Positions 1 through 10,914 of a stretch of 64,000 nucleotides of DNA are shown here, piece after piece (position 1 is the stretch's first letter; each line of letters opens with the position of its first letter). The DNA is from Colocasia esculenta (taxonomy: Eukaryota; Streptophyta; Magnoliopsida; Alismatales; Araceae): positions 149,929,371-149,993,370 of the forward strand of contig CM024757.1 of NCBI GenBank assembly GCA_014218235.1, in the 5' to 3' direction. Under the pieces are notes generated by a model. That model was not told where the DNA came from. It searched no databases and was given only the letters and a program-made list of their open reading frames with translations. The translations under genes and the position numbers were made by a program.

Positions 1-169
1 GGGAGGAGGAAGGAGACAGAGATGGAATGGAGGAGGGAAGACGATGGAGGTCCTGCCGTTTTCAAAGGAAAAAGGGGCCGTGGGGTTTTGAAGGGTTTCT
101 GGGGATATCGTGGCCCGCAGGAACATCCATCCTAAACCGGCGCCCAAGACCTGAACCGCCCAGACAGGG

Positions 170-250
170 GTATGTGTCGACACTAGAAGAGGTTAGTGTC
201 GACCTGGGCTGGACTGTGTCGACACTAGATGGAAGTAGTGTCGACCTGGC
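170..250 (-). repeat. Internal cluster of GTGTCGAC palindromes in Sire-1
   Basis: Four copies of GTGTCGAC (two of them full GTGTCGACAC/T) lie within about 75 bp, the same motif that is clustered in this element's LTR at 5,637-5,970. To the left (downstream for the element) follows a stretch that is C/T-rich on the minus strand (about 1-60), resembling the leader in front of the env-like gene of Sire-3. An env-like gene may therefore lie beyond the window edge; that is inference. Confidence 0.75.
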
Positions 251-1661
251 CTGAAGAGACTTGAGTATTTGAGCATGGGAAAAATTTGTGAGTTTTGGGA
301 TATCTTTAATATGATTCAAGATGGATGGAATTAGCATTTCAAGGATTTTTAAGAGGCCAAAGAATTCAGTTTTCATAATTCTTGCAAAAATACAACAAAC
401 TTCAAGATTTACTCAACGACAAGAAGAATATATTCATTAAATGACTTGAAACAGTAAAATGATAGTTTGAGGGATATAGGACATCCAACAATCAATACAA
501 ACTACCATAATCTCCAAATCCAAAGAAATGAAAATATCTTTTTAGATTGAAATCAAGTGTGATGAAGATAAACACCTTTAAAACAAATTGATGATAGACA
601 AAGACGGTTATTTGAAGCAATTCTCCTTGGACATTTTTTTTTGTTTAATCAAACTATCAAATGTAGTAAATCTTGTTCACTTAAGAACTAATGCTTTTCA
701 CACACCATAGTTTCTGGATACTAGAGATTTACTCATTATCTAGTTTCAAGGGGCAAATGACAACCTTTTACATGGAAATATACGTTTATCAAACGCCAAT
801 ATTTCCAATTACTCAGTCACCATAAAAAAAAATAGAGCATTTTAAAAAAAAAATTTTGAACCCCTTTGAACAGAGATAGCAATAATACCTCATGACATAC
901 ATGGCACTTCATTCATTGTGAAGGTTTGTAGTTTCTCAGTATTTGTGCCATTGCTCTGTTGAATATTAAGTGTAAGGAGAATTTTATAAAATTGAAACCA
1001 TTTATCTCACATCAGTTGCAAAAAAAAATGTTTAAATTCAATGCACACATTATCCTTCAGTCTGTGAAAGAGATTTGAATTTCTGTAGTCTTGAAGAGTA
1101 TAGTTGAGAGTTGATTGTGAAAAAATGTAGTAGATCACTCAAATGATCATTTTGAGGTTCTAGACAACTCAATGAGGACATCATGCAAGGAAGTTGATGT
1201 AATTCAAGAAGAGTTTTGAATTTTACAAAAGAAATGAGTTGTGAATTCCCTAGCTCCCCCTGAGATGATGATTCCAACAACTTTTCATCAAAATAAAGAT
1301 ATGCAAGGATTTTGAAACCAGAAATGATTCTCTTTGAACAACAAAAGCTCCCCCTCAACGATTGCATATTCATTTCTTGGTACTTGACGGAGACATATAC
1401 TCTTGCATAGTGAAAGTGTCCAGACAAGCAGAACTTGTCCTTCTTCAAATCACCATCTGATATACTAAGAAGTTCAACACAATGTGAGTTGAAGAATTCA
1501 TTGTCAAAAAGAAATAGAATTTGAATAGTGAGAGATGTGAACAATATGAATCAAGGAAGCAAAGAAGAATGATGAAACAATGACTCCCTCTCGGAATATG
1601 CCTAAACACTCAACCCAATGAAAGAGATCAAGAAGATGGATATTTTCAAAGACCAAGCTCT
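251..1661 (-). other. Non-coding 3' internal part of Sire-1
   Basis: AT-rich sequence without a credible gene. The open frames here (for example about 1,050-1,544 on the minus strand) have no recognisable domain and biased composition. The stretch around 1,380-1,480 repeats, with changes, the stretch around 2,060-2,160, so part of it arose by internal duplication. Confidence 0.6.
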
Positions 1662-1792
1662 CTCCTCAAGGATGAAAATCTACCTTCAGGAAGAGGTTTA
1701 GTGAAGATATCAACAATTTGATTTTCAGTTTCAATAAAGTGGAGTTCAAAGGATTTCTTTGCTACCTCATCTCTCAAGAAATGATAAATCAG
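1662..1792 (-). pseudogene. Relic of copia pol: end of RNase H
   Basis: Read on the minus strand this stretch encodes a recognisable last segment of Ty1/copia polyprotein: HFLRDE, then ETENQIVDIFTKPLPEGRF, then SSLR. This matches the conserved C-terminal end of copia RNase H, which in Sire-3 reads HHFIRDH ... NQFVDIFTKPLPEDRF at about 27,320-27,430. Nothing of protease, integrase or reverse transcriptase remains between this relic and gag, so roughly 3 kb of pol was deleted in an ancestor of this element. It shows that Sire-1 derives from a complete Sirevirus. Confidence 0.85.
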
Positions 1793-2631
1793 ATATGAAA
1801 GAATATTTCTCCAGCATTTCACTTAAAGATTCTTTTGACTCACTTCCCATAAGATATGCATGATGCGAAATGATCATTTAAGTAGTTCAGATATGATCAT
1901 TCTAAACAGTTTGCACAGAAAGAATATGAACATTTTGCATTTTTTTTTAATTTACTCCCCCTTAATATGTGCATGGAATGAAAAAGCTAGCAAGCAATTC
2001 ACACATGATTATGCACACAATTGGCTTTAAGCATAACATGACTTCTGGTACTTGGTGGAGTATTTTACTCACGCATAATGATAGCTTCCAAACAAGCATA
2101 ACTTGTTTTTCCACATGTCATCATTTGATATACCAAAAAGTCAAAGCAGTTGATATGCACACAGAATCATGGGCACAATTAAGCAAGCATGATAACACAA
2201 ACATGATTCCAAAAGTTAAAACACAGTTATTGTTGGGAGTAGCAACAGAACACATTTTTCATTGTTCAGATAAAAAATCAAACATCATTTCAATTCAGGA
2301 TATTCAAATTTGAAATAATAAGGAAGTTTTACCTGAATGGACTTCAATTGCTTTTCAAAGATTTTACCTGTGTTCTCCAATCATTTCTTGCCTTGCACAG
2401 CCAATATCTTGAATCCATTTACAATGTATGGCTACAAGACTCCTCAGCTTGCTGATCAAGCTGATTTTGGGACCCACACTTGCTTGGGTCCTACAATGAA
2501 ATCAATGTTAGTGTGCAATAAAGATTTTTGAATCCAAAATGATTTTATTTTTGATATAGATGCATTTCTTTCATTGACAGAACTATGAGCAGAATTAGTT
2601 CCAAATTTTCTTTTTGCCTTGCTCAATGCAT
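1793..2631 (-). other. Sire-1 region between gag and pol relic
   Basis: Non-coding now. The minus strand carries GGACCCAAGCAAG-type sequence near 2,470-2,495, equivalent to the GPK(K/Q)xWVPK motif that ends Sirevirus gag in Sire-3 (about 24,350) and Sire-4 (about 34,400). A CCCCCTTAATATGTGCATG stretch near 1,957-1,975 is, on the minus strand, a polypurine-like GGGGGAGT box similar to those at about 34,885 and 35,005 in Sire-4. Confidence 0.6.
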
Positions 2632-4308
2632 CTATGTTTCATGAAGTTTTCTAATTTTTGGATTTTTAATATAAGCAGAAACAGAATGATTTTGTGCAAC
2701 ATTTCTATGCCTATACACATGGAATTTCTGAACATTTTCAGTATGAACATGATATTTATTCTTATGTGTATGAGCATATGCATTTGACTGGAATTTCTGA
2801 GCATGCACAACAAAATCATTTCTGTACCAACAATCCCTAGAAATGTGACCAACTTTATGACAATGAAAGCATTGGACTGATTCGGCATGTTTATTGAAAT
2901 GTTGATTTCTACTCCAGCAATGTTTGGCAAGATGACTAGGTTTATTACAGTTAAAGCAAATGAGAGCATTTCTTACCTGGTACTTACCTTGGCATGTATG
3001 CATTTTTTGGAATCTCCTTTTCATGTGAGGAGATTTACCATGAGGAGAAGGAGGTGCTTTTTGGTGGCTCTTGGCATGATGTGAATTTGGAATTTGCCTT
3101 GGAGCTTTTTGGACTGATGGAGGAAGTAGATGATTCTTCTTGACATCAGCATTTTTCTTTTTCTCTGTCTATTTTTGAACAAGAACTTTCACTAGTTTTT
3201 CATTAGAATTAGCAGAGTTCTTGTTTGCAGCAGCTTTAACAAATGTTAATTTTGTTTTATTTTTATTTTTCTTATCTTTCACAGAAGCAAGACTTGTGTA
3301 TTTAGTATTCTTCAATTCATGTTGAAGCTTCTGTTTTTCAGTTTTTAATGCAACAACTTCTTTTTCTGAAATTTGAAGTTTATTTAGCATGACATCCAAA
3401 CCATTTTTCATCTTGTTCTTTTCATTTTCAAATTGAGCAATTTGTTTTCCCAAATTGGCAATTTTATTACTCAAATTGCTACATTCATTGTCCAATGGTT
3501 TGTCATGGAACAAGCATTCAATCTTCCTCTTTAAATGATGATTTTCTTCAACAAGTTGTTTGCATCTCTCATTTATTTGATGATCATGAGCCATGTTAGA
3601 AATCTGTTTGTTTAATTGATCATTGTCAAATTTGAAGTTTTCATTGAGATCAATCAATTTTTCATTTTCATCTTTCAAATCAAGATTTTCAAATTCCAAC
3701 TAATCATGATCTTCTTTTAACTTGGACAACTTGTTTTCACAAATTTTGATTTTATCTTTCAGACTTTCTTTTTCAGAATTCAGTTTCTGAACTTCACCTT
3801 TAAAATTCTCATTTTCTTGTGAAAGATCTTTATCATTGTTTTGGAGCAATTCAAGTGTATTTTTCAAATTTTCAATTTCTTTATGGCAATGTTTTAAAGT
3901 CTTTTTCAATTCTTTATTCTTAATGTTTAACTTTGCATTAAGATTTTGTATTTTCTCACAGAACTCAACCAATTCAGCATAAGACATGTCTTCATCTGCA
4001 TCAGAATCAGAATTAGAATACATAAATGGATCTGGAATTGATTTACCTGATCTCGTAGACCCATTTGAACTCTTGTTTTCTGGAGAGGATGCAGAATGCT
4101 CTGAGCTCATGGAATGTGCAGTGAGAGCCACAACCTTATGAATTGTTGATTTTCTGGATTCATTGAGGCTCTTATTTGCCATAAAGTACTTGTGAATTTC
4201 TTTTGCTCCTTTTCTTTGTGCTTCCTTTGAAAAACTTGATGAAAGTGAGACTGGTGATTTCTCTGAAATTATAACAGGAAATTCATGCAGATTAAGGAGA
4301 TTTGCCAT
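2632..4308 (-). pseudogene. Truncated Sirevirus Gag (coiled coil plus two zinc knuckles), broken
   Basis: The protein would form the nucleocapsid-like particle of the element. From the ATG at 4,308 it starts MANLLNLHE, passes a Ser-rich segment, then a long charged coiled coil (Lys/Glu/Asn-rich heptads, about 3,960-3,200), and ends with two CCHC zinc knuckles: CFNCNKPSHLAKHC and CFHCHKVGHISRDC (about 2,960-2,830). The N-terminal retro-gag domain seen in Sire-3 (22,609-23,135) is absent. Two in-frame TAG stops (3,700-3,702 and 3,169-3,171) break an otherwise continuous frame; at the first, the related Sire-4 protein reads on. Sirevirus Gag coiled coils are reported to bind dynein-light-chain-8-like proteins; whether this one did is unknown. 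Confidence 0.85.
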
Positions 4309-4528
4309 TATACCAAAACTCAAAAGATTATTAGATATAATCACAGTGAATCAATGTAACAAGGAATTAGATCTAATAATTAGAGTGGTTAACCCGCGCT
4401 AATATCAAATGTAGGAATCAGAGCTATTAAGCACACAGAGACAGTGAAAGATCAAGCAAACAATTCAAGCAATTAACACAGAGATCAAACAGAAGCAATC
4501 AAATCAGATCAGTAACAGACATTAACCT

Positions 4529-4540
4529 GCTCTGATACCA
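4529..4540 (-). other. Primer binding site, initiator Met tRNA (Sire-1)
   Basis: On the minus strand this reads TGGTATCAGAGC, the complement of the 3' end of plant initiator tRNA-Met, two bases inside the LTR end (TAACA|AT|TGG...). It fixes the orientation of the element and the LTR boundary at 4,543. Confidence 0.95.
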
Positions 4541-4801
4541 ATTGTTAGGATTGGATGGGTGGATGGATCAGATCTAGAAGGGGGGGGGGGGTTGAATAGA
4601 TCTAACACCAATTAATGCGGAAGCTTAAGCAATTCAAAATTACTTCGAATCAGAGATCAATTCACCCAAACAATTTACTGATCTGAAGTGTGATTAGTGT
4701 GTGTGAGCAAATCCATTAGAAGAGTGAGCGAAATCCCTATGCATGCATCTAGCGAGATACAAAGGCAAACCACAATTCAAACCACTGCACAGAGGATTTT
4801 T

Positions 4802-4841
4802 AGGTGGTTCGGAAATCACCTCCAGTGACTCCTACGTCCAC
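4802..4841 (-). promoter_or_regulatory. Conserved LTR stem-loop, Sire-1 copy
   Basis: On the minus strand GTGGACGTAGGAG is followed by TCAC-TGGAG-GTGA (a four-base-pair stem) and then CCGAACCACC. The same frame around a stem of different sequence is found in all Sirevirus LTRs of the window. Confidence 0.7.
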
Positions 4842-5512
4842 CCCTCACACAGTGAGGCCACACTACTCAAAACCTTGAGTACAACTCACACAGGAGCACG
4901 ACGACTCCAAACACCCTTGAGCATGACGACTCAAGAAACACCTGGAGCACGATGACTCCAAACTGAGCACGACGGCTCAAACCACACAGTGAGTGCGACG
5001 GCTCACAAACCAGAGCTCAACGGCTCACAATACAAAAGCTAGAACAAAAACACAAAGATCCAGATCCTCTAGCAATGATCTGATCTATAAAAGTTCATTC
5101 AAGAAGAATGATGCAACAGTTCATGCACAATCTCAAGAATGACCTAGAAGAAACAAGGGGAATTGAGGAATTGAGTGTAAGATCCTTGTTCTTCAAGTAT
5201 ACTCCCTTGTAGATGCTGAATTGTGAAGAGGCTTGATTCCCTGAAGTTCTTGGCCGATGCTCTGCGCTTTGTGCTTTGGGATCTTCCTCGAAATCTTCAC
5301 AAATGTCTACTTCTACTTGATCTGCACCCTTGGAAGTTGATCATACTGTTTCATCTTGGATCAATCTTCACTTCTTGTGCTTGGAGATGTGGGAATTGAG
5401 TTGGAGAAGCACAAGGGGAGCAAGAACAGGGAGGAGAGCTCTCTCTGCTACCAAAAAGATTTCTGGAAGGCTCTTGGAGTCTCTCTTGTAGTTGGATAGC
5501 CAATTAGGAGAG

Positions 5513-5520
5513 TATTTATA
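5513..5520 (-). promoter_or_regulatory. TATA box of Sire-1 LTR
   Basis: TATAAATA on the minus strand, downstream of the palindrome cluster and about 670 bp before the stem-loop. It is the best core-promoter candidate in this LTR; the transcription start is not determined. Confidence 0.55.
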
Positions 5521-5636
5521 GCCTAAAATGTCCAAAAGTACCCTTGGGGGTCGTGGGCACACGATCCAAGGCCTATCCACCAAATCCCTAGAGTGCCACG
5601 TGTCCAGATGTGACTTTTCATCAAAAAGTTTCCGGA

Positions 5637-5970
5637 GTGTGTCGACCTGCCCATGGGGTGTGTCGACACACTATCACAGACTGGCAAAACAGCTTCTCTG
5701 TGAAGGGTCTCTAGTGTCGACACCACTTCATCTAGTGTCGACACACTGTAGAAAACTGCAAAACAGGCCTTCTGGGAGAGGCATCTAGTGTCGACACCAT
5801 CTGGTCTAGTGTCGACACACTGTCCAGACCTGTTGACAGGGTTCTCTGGGAGCTGGGTCTTGTGTCGACACTGCTTGATCTTGTGTCGACACTACTTGAC
5901 CATTTCTTCATCTTTTGGCTTAGGGCTTGGAGCATTGTGTCGACACCAGTATGGGGTGTGTCGACACTAC
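5637..5970 (-). repeat. GTGTCGAC palindrome cluster in Sire-1 LTR
   Basis: About ten copies of GTGTCGAC(AC/CT) spaced roughly 20-75 bp, upstream of the TATA box in element orientation. CpG-containing palindromes in Sirevirus LTRs are described in the literature; here the family-specific form is GTGTCGACAC. Confidence 0.85.
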
Positions 5971-6191
5971 CCTTACAAGAATTGTGTATCCCTGAGAAAT
6001 AAACACATATTTCATTAGTCTAATGTATTATCATGAAAATAAATGATAAATGTGTTTGAAAACATGCTTTTTGAATATGGTCATTACATGTGTGGTGCAT
6101 TTAACATGTTCCAATTATTGTGCATTAAAATCACAACTTGTCATCATCAAAATATGAGGGAAAAATAATTATATTCACACTCAACCCAACA

Positions 6192-7434
6192 AGAACATCA
6201 CTTATCGTTCACATCAATGCTGCCCTCGTGGTGAAATTTTGCTTTCTAGATGCATCATAAGTGTTGACCCCCTCAGTCCATAATAATTTCAATTCATCAA
6301 TCAATGGTCTGAGATAGATGTCTATATTTTTTGTAGAACTTTCAGGACCAGGAATCAATAAAGACAGAAACAAATTCTCTCGCTTCATGCACATGCTCGG
6401 AGCAAGGTTGTATGGTGTCACGAACACTGGCCAACTAGAGTAGGAAGCCACTAAACCTCCAAATGGATTGAATCCGTCAGTGCATAAACCAAGCCTCACA
6501 CTATGCGACTCCCTTGAAAAGATAGGATGAGCATGGTTGAAATGAGTCCAAGCTTCTCCATCTACAGGATGACTCATAATATCCTCGTCACCACGTACTC
6601 TTTCTGCGTTCCACCTCATATGTCAAACTGTCTTTGAAGACATACATCCGCTGCAGTTTGGGTGTGAGGGGAAAATATCGCAATGACGCATAAGGTATAT
6701 CCTTTTCCCTTAGAATTGGCCCCTCTTTTAGGTTTAAACCTATCATGATGGCAAATAGAACACGATATCTTATATGCATCCTCTTTGTCATACAACATAC
6801 AATGATTAGGACATGCATCTATTTTCACATTTCCAAGTCCTAACTTATTGACCATCTTCTTGGCACAATAAAAATTTGGAGGCAGCTTCTCATCTAGAGG
6901 TAACATACTCTTGATGATAAGGAGGAGACGATCAAAACAACTCTCACTTATATGAAATTCAGATTTCAAGTTCAGCAACTGTGACACCACTGATAACCGA
7001 GTGTGTTTTTGACAACCATCCCACAATGGCTCATCAGCATCCTTAAGTAACTGATAAAATCTTTCGGCTCCCTTGTTCAGCACTTCTTCAGTGTATACAG
7101 GATCCTCATATACATTGAATATGGGACCAGCGGCATCTACAACTATATGCACGTATGTACTTGTGCCTTCCACATTACTAGGCTCGTGCGACCAGAGCTC
7201 CTCACCATGACATGTCCAATTCATATAACCTTCAACAAACCCTTTTCGGTATAAATGACGTTGAACCTCCCATGGTGAAATCCACTTCAAATTTTTACAA
7301 ATCATACAAGGACATTGGATGCAACCTTCACTGTCTACTACTACACTTGGATTCCCCAATGCAAACTGAATGAGAGTCTCAACTTCGGCCCTAAACTCCA
7401 CAAACACCATATGATCAACTATTCTACGATACAT
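6192..7434 (-). pseudogene. Tnp2-type CACTA transposase, N-terminal part, broken
   Basis: This is the transposase of CACTA-1. The N-terminus (7,434 to about 7,170) has the transposase-associated zinc motif (CPCMICKNLKW ... HLYRKGFVEGY ... WTCHGE). It is followed by the Tnp2 domain: KIDACPNHCMLYDKED with SICHHDRFK, then LRYFPLTPKLQRMY, then LGLCTDGFNPFG, YNLAPSMCMK and DIYLRPLIDELKLLW. Three reading frames are needed, so there are at least two frameshifts (about 6,700 and about 6,615), plus a TGA at 6,209-6,211 where the family has Trp. The gene ends abruptly at 6,192, where Sire-1 inserted within a conserved (L/M)-W-T-I-x-D segment. Family assignment rests on several conserved blocks in the right order. 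Confidence 0.9.
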
Positions 7435-7617
7435 CTATGAATGGTATGAAGCCATTTTTTTCCTACGCTCAACCAATATTAACAGACAAATAACTTTAAA
7501 ATTCAAACTCAGAAAAACAAAAATTCTGACCATTTTCACACATCGTTCGATGCAACCGAAATGAATATGAAGGATATATTATTTAGATTATCACTTTTTA
7601 CCCATCTTTAAATATTT
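7435..7617 (-). other. Upstream flank of the transposase frame
   Basis: AT-rich, no coding signal. It separates the transposase start from the long inverted repeat at 7,618-7,866 and may be leader or intron of the CACTA-1 transcript; I see no decisive splice signal. Confidence 0.4.
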
Positions 7618-7866
7618 GATCTCACTCAGATGGCCATTTACTATGTGTTTGTACAATTTGCTGGAAATTTTGGCAGCATCTCCCCACACCTCTTTGATCT
7701 ACCAAAAATATTTATTGATTAAGATATTTTCTTAAACACTTACTAATAAGTGGTTAAGAAAATATTCTAAATCAATAAAGGTATATCAAAGATGAGTGAG
7801 TAGACGCACCCGAAATTTTCAACAAACAGTACAAACACATAGTAAATAACCACCTAACTGCGATCA
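7618..7866. repeat. Long imperfect inverted repeat upstream of the transposase
   Basis: Left arm 7,618-7,742 and right arm about 7,747-7,866 are reverse complements over most of about 120 bp. Examples are TTTACTATGTGTTTGTAC on the left against GTACAAACACATAGTAAA on the right, and ATATTTTCTTAA against TTAAGAAAATAT near a tiny loop (CACTTACTAATAAGTG). Transcribed from either strand it would form one long hairpin with scattered mismatches. Confidence 0.8.
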
Positions 7867-9732
7867 AACTTTCACAGACTGTCTAAAATGAGACAATTCA
7901 AGACTGAGTTAGATATACACGTTCTCATCATTCAAAATGTGAACGTGCACATCAATCTCAAAGTCTTGAACGGGAAGGTTCATTAATACGGGCTTAACAC
8001 GCTCTCGTGAGGTGTGTGTAGTGTTAAATTGCTATGTATGCATAGATCAAATTTAAATGCCACATAAATATGAAAGGAAAATAAAAACAAAATCATACAT
8101 ATAAACAAGTGCAATACAAAACCAAATTCACACATACATGTAATTGAATTACATTAAAATAAAATGTGCAATACTAATCATTAAAGTGAAAATAAACAAA
8201 AATCCCATTAAAGCCCTGTAAAATCCTTTAACAGCCCCATAAAAACCCCCAAGGCAAAGCTTGTCCAACCCCAATTCCCCTTAAAAACACCCCCAATTCA
8301 AATATACATCCATGGACAATTGGACTTTTAATGAGACAACCAGACTTTCTCCTTTACAGCTACTATTATCATTCTCACAGTCTTTATTCCATAGGTTATG
8401 TAGTAAAGCACTAACTATATACATATCTCTTAATTAGTATATCACTTATTAATGATAAAAAAATATTATATGACCATGTAATCTGTAGATTTCTTATAAA
8501 CTACACCACAACCTGATTATTTATGAGGTGTTTTTAACTTTCTTATTTCAATTACTGATGTGGCACAATTTTAATGGTGATGTTACTTTAATGTGTTACC
8601 AAATGATGTTACAAAATTGTTTCTCTTGTTTCGGTGGGCTGCACGTACGTACATTTTAATGTTCAGATCAGGTGATGAACAAATGGCACTTCACCTAGCC
8701 ATGAACTGGTTATTTGATTTGGTCCCAAATGACATGTATATATCAAGATTCTGATCAAGTTAAACGCCACAATTATGTTTGGTTGGACAAACTATTTTAC
8801 CAAGTTTAAGTTTGCCCAAGATCATGTTTAGGACCAATAATGATTAGCCTTGATCGATTGGGTTTGAGGCGGACCAACATGAATTTTACTAAACATTAAA
8901 AGGTCATTCAAATGTTATACATAACGTCCCAACAGAGCCCACTAGTACTATCTAGTGGTTCTTGTTGGGCTTGTCGGAACGGAAAAAAAAAACAGTAGAC
9001 CTTAAGGGCCAATATTGGATATAATTTATAAAAAACTGGAATAGATTTATCATAAACATGTTTATAATAAATATATTTATTGAAAATGTATTTTCTATTA
9101 ACTCATATTTAGAGGTTTTCTTAAGCATAAGTGAGTTTATGTCAAACCTTATTTGTAGAAATAATCTTCACCATAAACCAATTCAAGTAGGAACTTAGAG
9201 TTCATGATAAACTCAAGTGAGTTTATGACAATCTTATTTTTAATTATCCAAACTAGGGTTATACTATAAAACTAGTTTAAGATAAACTTAAAAGTGTTTA
9301 TGAATTATGATGGGTGTCCACAGCCCTTAGTGGGCTCCATATCTTGACCATCCCCAATTCTAATTGGGCTTGATTCCTTGGATTATTGGGCAGGCTTTTC
9401 TGGCTGGATATGGGTCGGCGTAAGGAGTGGGGTGGGGGTGGCCCTTCAAGAAGGGAACGAGGTCATTCAAATCAAGATTTGTCTTGTTGTTGCATATCGC
9501 AGTAGTATGGATGTATCGTATTGTGCTGAGAGGAGGAGATCCCCTAGTATGACCGATCTGATCCGACTTATTTTGTTATTTATTTATTATTATTATTGAT
9601 TATTATATCGTCCAGATTGGAGCATATCGGTGCGGTACATTTCAATCCGGCTCATGCCAACGAAAGCTCGGCATGGCCGATCCCCGCCGCATGACCAACC
9701 TTGATTCAAATGCCAAACTAGGTATTTTTTCT
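7867..9732. other. Non-coding body of CACTA-1
   Basis: AT-rich sequence with short homopurine runs and no recognisable gene, tRNA or element end. Within 8,940-9,335 there are small inverted motifs (CCACTAG near 8,939 and CTAGTGG near 8,952; TAAGGGC at 9,003 and GCCCTTA at 9,323) but no matching target duplication, so I do not call an inserted miniature element. Confidence 0.4.
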
Positions 9733-10150
9733 TTGAACCCCAAAAGTATTATGTTTAGAACTTTAGAAATTATATCTTCTTATTCAAATATTTACTTATG
9801 AACCCAGAAGTTATACATTTGTTTACTAAATGTCCCAGAATATTTCTTTCAAATCTCTTTAAACTTTTAAGCCCCCCCCCCCCCCCCAAACGATATGTTC
9901 ACTATACAAATGTGTAATTGCAGGGAAATCAATACTTGGATTAATGGAGGGGTTGATATGTCTAGCTACCATTTTTAAAGACAAATATTAGCTTAACATG
10001 TCCTTCCTTCCTTAGAGAGGTTGCTATGTTTAATTTTACTTTGAACCCCTAAAGTATTATGTTTAGAACTTTAGAAATTATATCTTCTTATTCAAATATT
10101 TACTTATGAACCCAACATTTATACATTTGTTTACTAAATATTTATAATAT
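9733..10150. repeat. Direct duplication of about 110 bp, 307 bp apart
   Basis: The stretch starting TTTGAACCCCAAAAGTATTA at 9,733 recurs almost unchanged at 10,040 (TTTGAACCCCTAAAGTATTA). The two copies share about 110 bp including TTAGAAATTATATCTTCTTA. A run of about 17 C residues lies between them (about 9,873-9,889). This looks like a local duplication in the CACTA-1 body. Confidence 0.8.
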
Positions 10151-10199
10151 ATATTTACATGATTGAGTACAATAATTTCTAAATGAGTTGTCATATGGC

Positions 10200-10398
10200 A
10201 TGCCTCACTCCCTCCCCTCCCTGCCCAGAGCTGGCCCCCCACCCACATCCCCCACCTGCTCCCCTCCCCCCTCCCCACCCATAGTCGGCCCCTCACCCAG
10301 AGCACCCACCCCCTCTCCTCCCCACCCATAGCCGGCCTCCCTCCCCCATCCCACAGCTGACCACCCTCATCCCCACCCCACACAGAGAGAGAAAGGGG
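10200..10398. other. C-rich low-complexity stretch
   Basis: Long runs of CCCC/CCCACC without dinucleotide regularity. It gives spurious Gly-rich frames on the minus strand. GC-rich blocks near CACTA subtermini are common; no gene is supported. Confidence 0.5.
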
Positions 10399-10552
10399 AG
10401 CACCCCCTCCTCCATCACACGCATACACACAGTAAACACACACACACACACACACTCACACACATACAGACACAGAGCACCCCCTCCTCCATCACACGCA
10501 TACACACAGTAAACACACACACACACACACACACAGAGGCCACAGACACATA
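10399..10552. repeat. Two tandem copies of a 77-bp unit with CA microsatellite
   Basis: AGCACCCCCTCCTCCATCAC begins at 10,399 and again at 10,476. Each copy continues with GCATACACACAGTAAA and a run of CA dinucleotides. The period is 77 bp. Confidence 0.85.
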
Positions 10553-10805
10553 GAGAGAGAGAAAGAGAACTTACTGACGGCAGCAGTGGCGATGGGGTCT
10601 GATGACGACGGCGGGGACTGGGTCGTAGCGGGGGCGACGGCGGCGACGTCCGGTGGCCGGGGCGACGGCGGCGACCGCTCTGGTTGGGGCGAACAAGAAA
10701 GAGGGAGAGAAGAGGAGGGGCGAGGAAGCAGCGGCAACGGTGGGGGGTGATGGTGGTGGGGGCAACGGCAGGCTACGTCGGTGACCTCTGGTGGCACGAG
10801 CTCGG

Positions 10806-10897
10806 CATTGGCGAGAGAGAGGGAGAGAGAAGAGAGGAGAGGTGAGCTCGACATCGGCGAGAGAGAGGGAGAGAGAAGAGAGGAGAGGTGAGCTCGG
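10806..10897. repeat. Tandem repeat, two copies of a 46-bp GA-rich unit
   Basis: GGCGAGAGAGAGGGAGAGAG followed by AAGAGAGGAGAGGTGAGCTC occurs twice back to back, separated by GACATC. It lies just inside the palindromic subterminal region of CACTA-1. Confidence 0.8.
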
Positions 10898-10914
10898 CCG
10901 GGGGGGGGATAAAA

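Larger units (their letters stand above)
1..6191 (-). mobile_element. Sire-1: non-autonomous Sirevirus-like Ty1/copia element, 3' end off the window
   Basis: The element reads right to left. Its 5' LTR is at 4,543-6,191, followed by a Met-tRNA primer site, a damaged gag (4,308-2,632), a short relic of the pol 3' end (about 1,792-1,662) and non-coding DNA to the left edge; its 3' LTR is not in the window. Almost all of pol is missing, so it could not have moved without help. Layout, LTR end and Gag are clearly related to Sire-4 at 31-38 kb. It is inserted inside the CACTA-1 transposase: the codons interrupted at 6,191/6,192 belong to Tnp2. The expected target duplication would begin at 6,192 (AGAAC), but the other copy lies outside the window. 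Confidence 0.85.
4543..6191 (-). repeat. 5' LTR of Sire-1
   Basis: On the minus strand it starts TGTTGGGTTGAG and ends CCTAACA next to the primer site. It holds, in element order, a cluster of about ten GTGTCGAC palindromes (5,970 to 5,637), a TATA box (5,520), the conserved GGACGTAGGA ... CCGAACCA stem-loop (4,841-4,802) and a C-run near its end (G-run at about 4,581-4,590 on the plus strand). Its last 300 bp are clearly similar to those of the Sire-4 LTRs, whereas the upstream part is not. Confidence 0.9.

Noticed and set aside
27..376. Short open frames on both strands at the left edge
   Set aside because: They lie over the GTGTCGAC cluster and a C/T-rich leader-like stretch of Sire-1; no domain, and the stop-free length is explained by composition.
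9003..9329. Possible hAT miniature element (TAAGGGC ... GCCCTTA)
   Set aside because: Only seven bases of inverted termini and no matching 8-bp target duplication.
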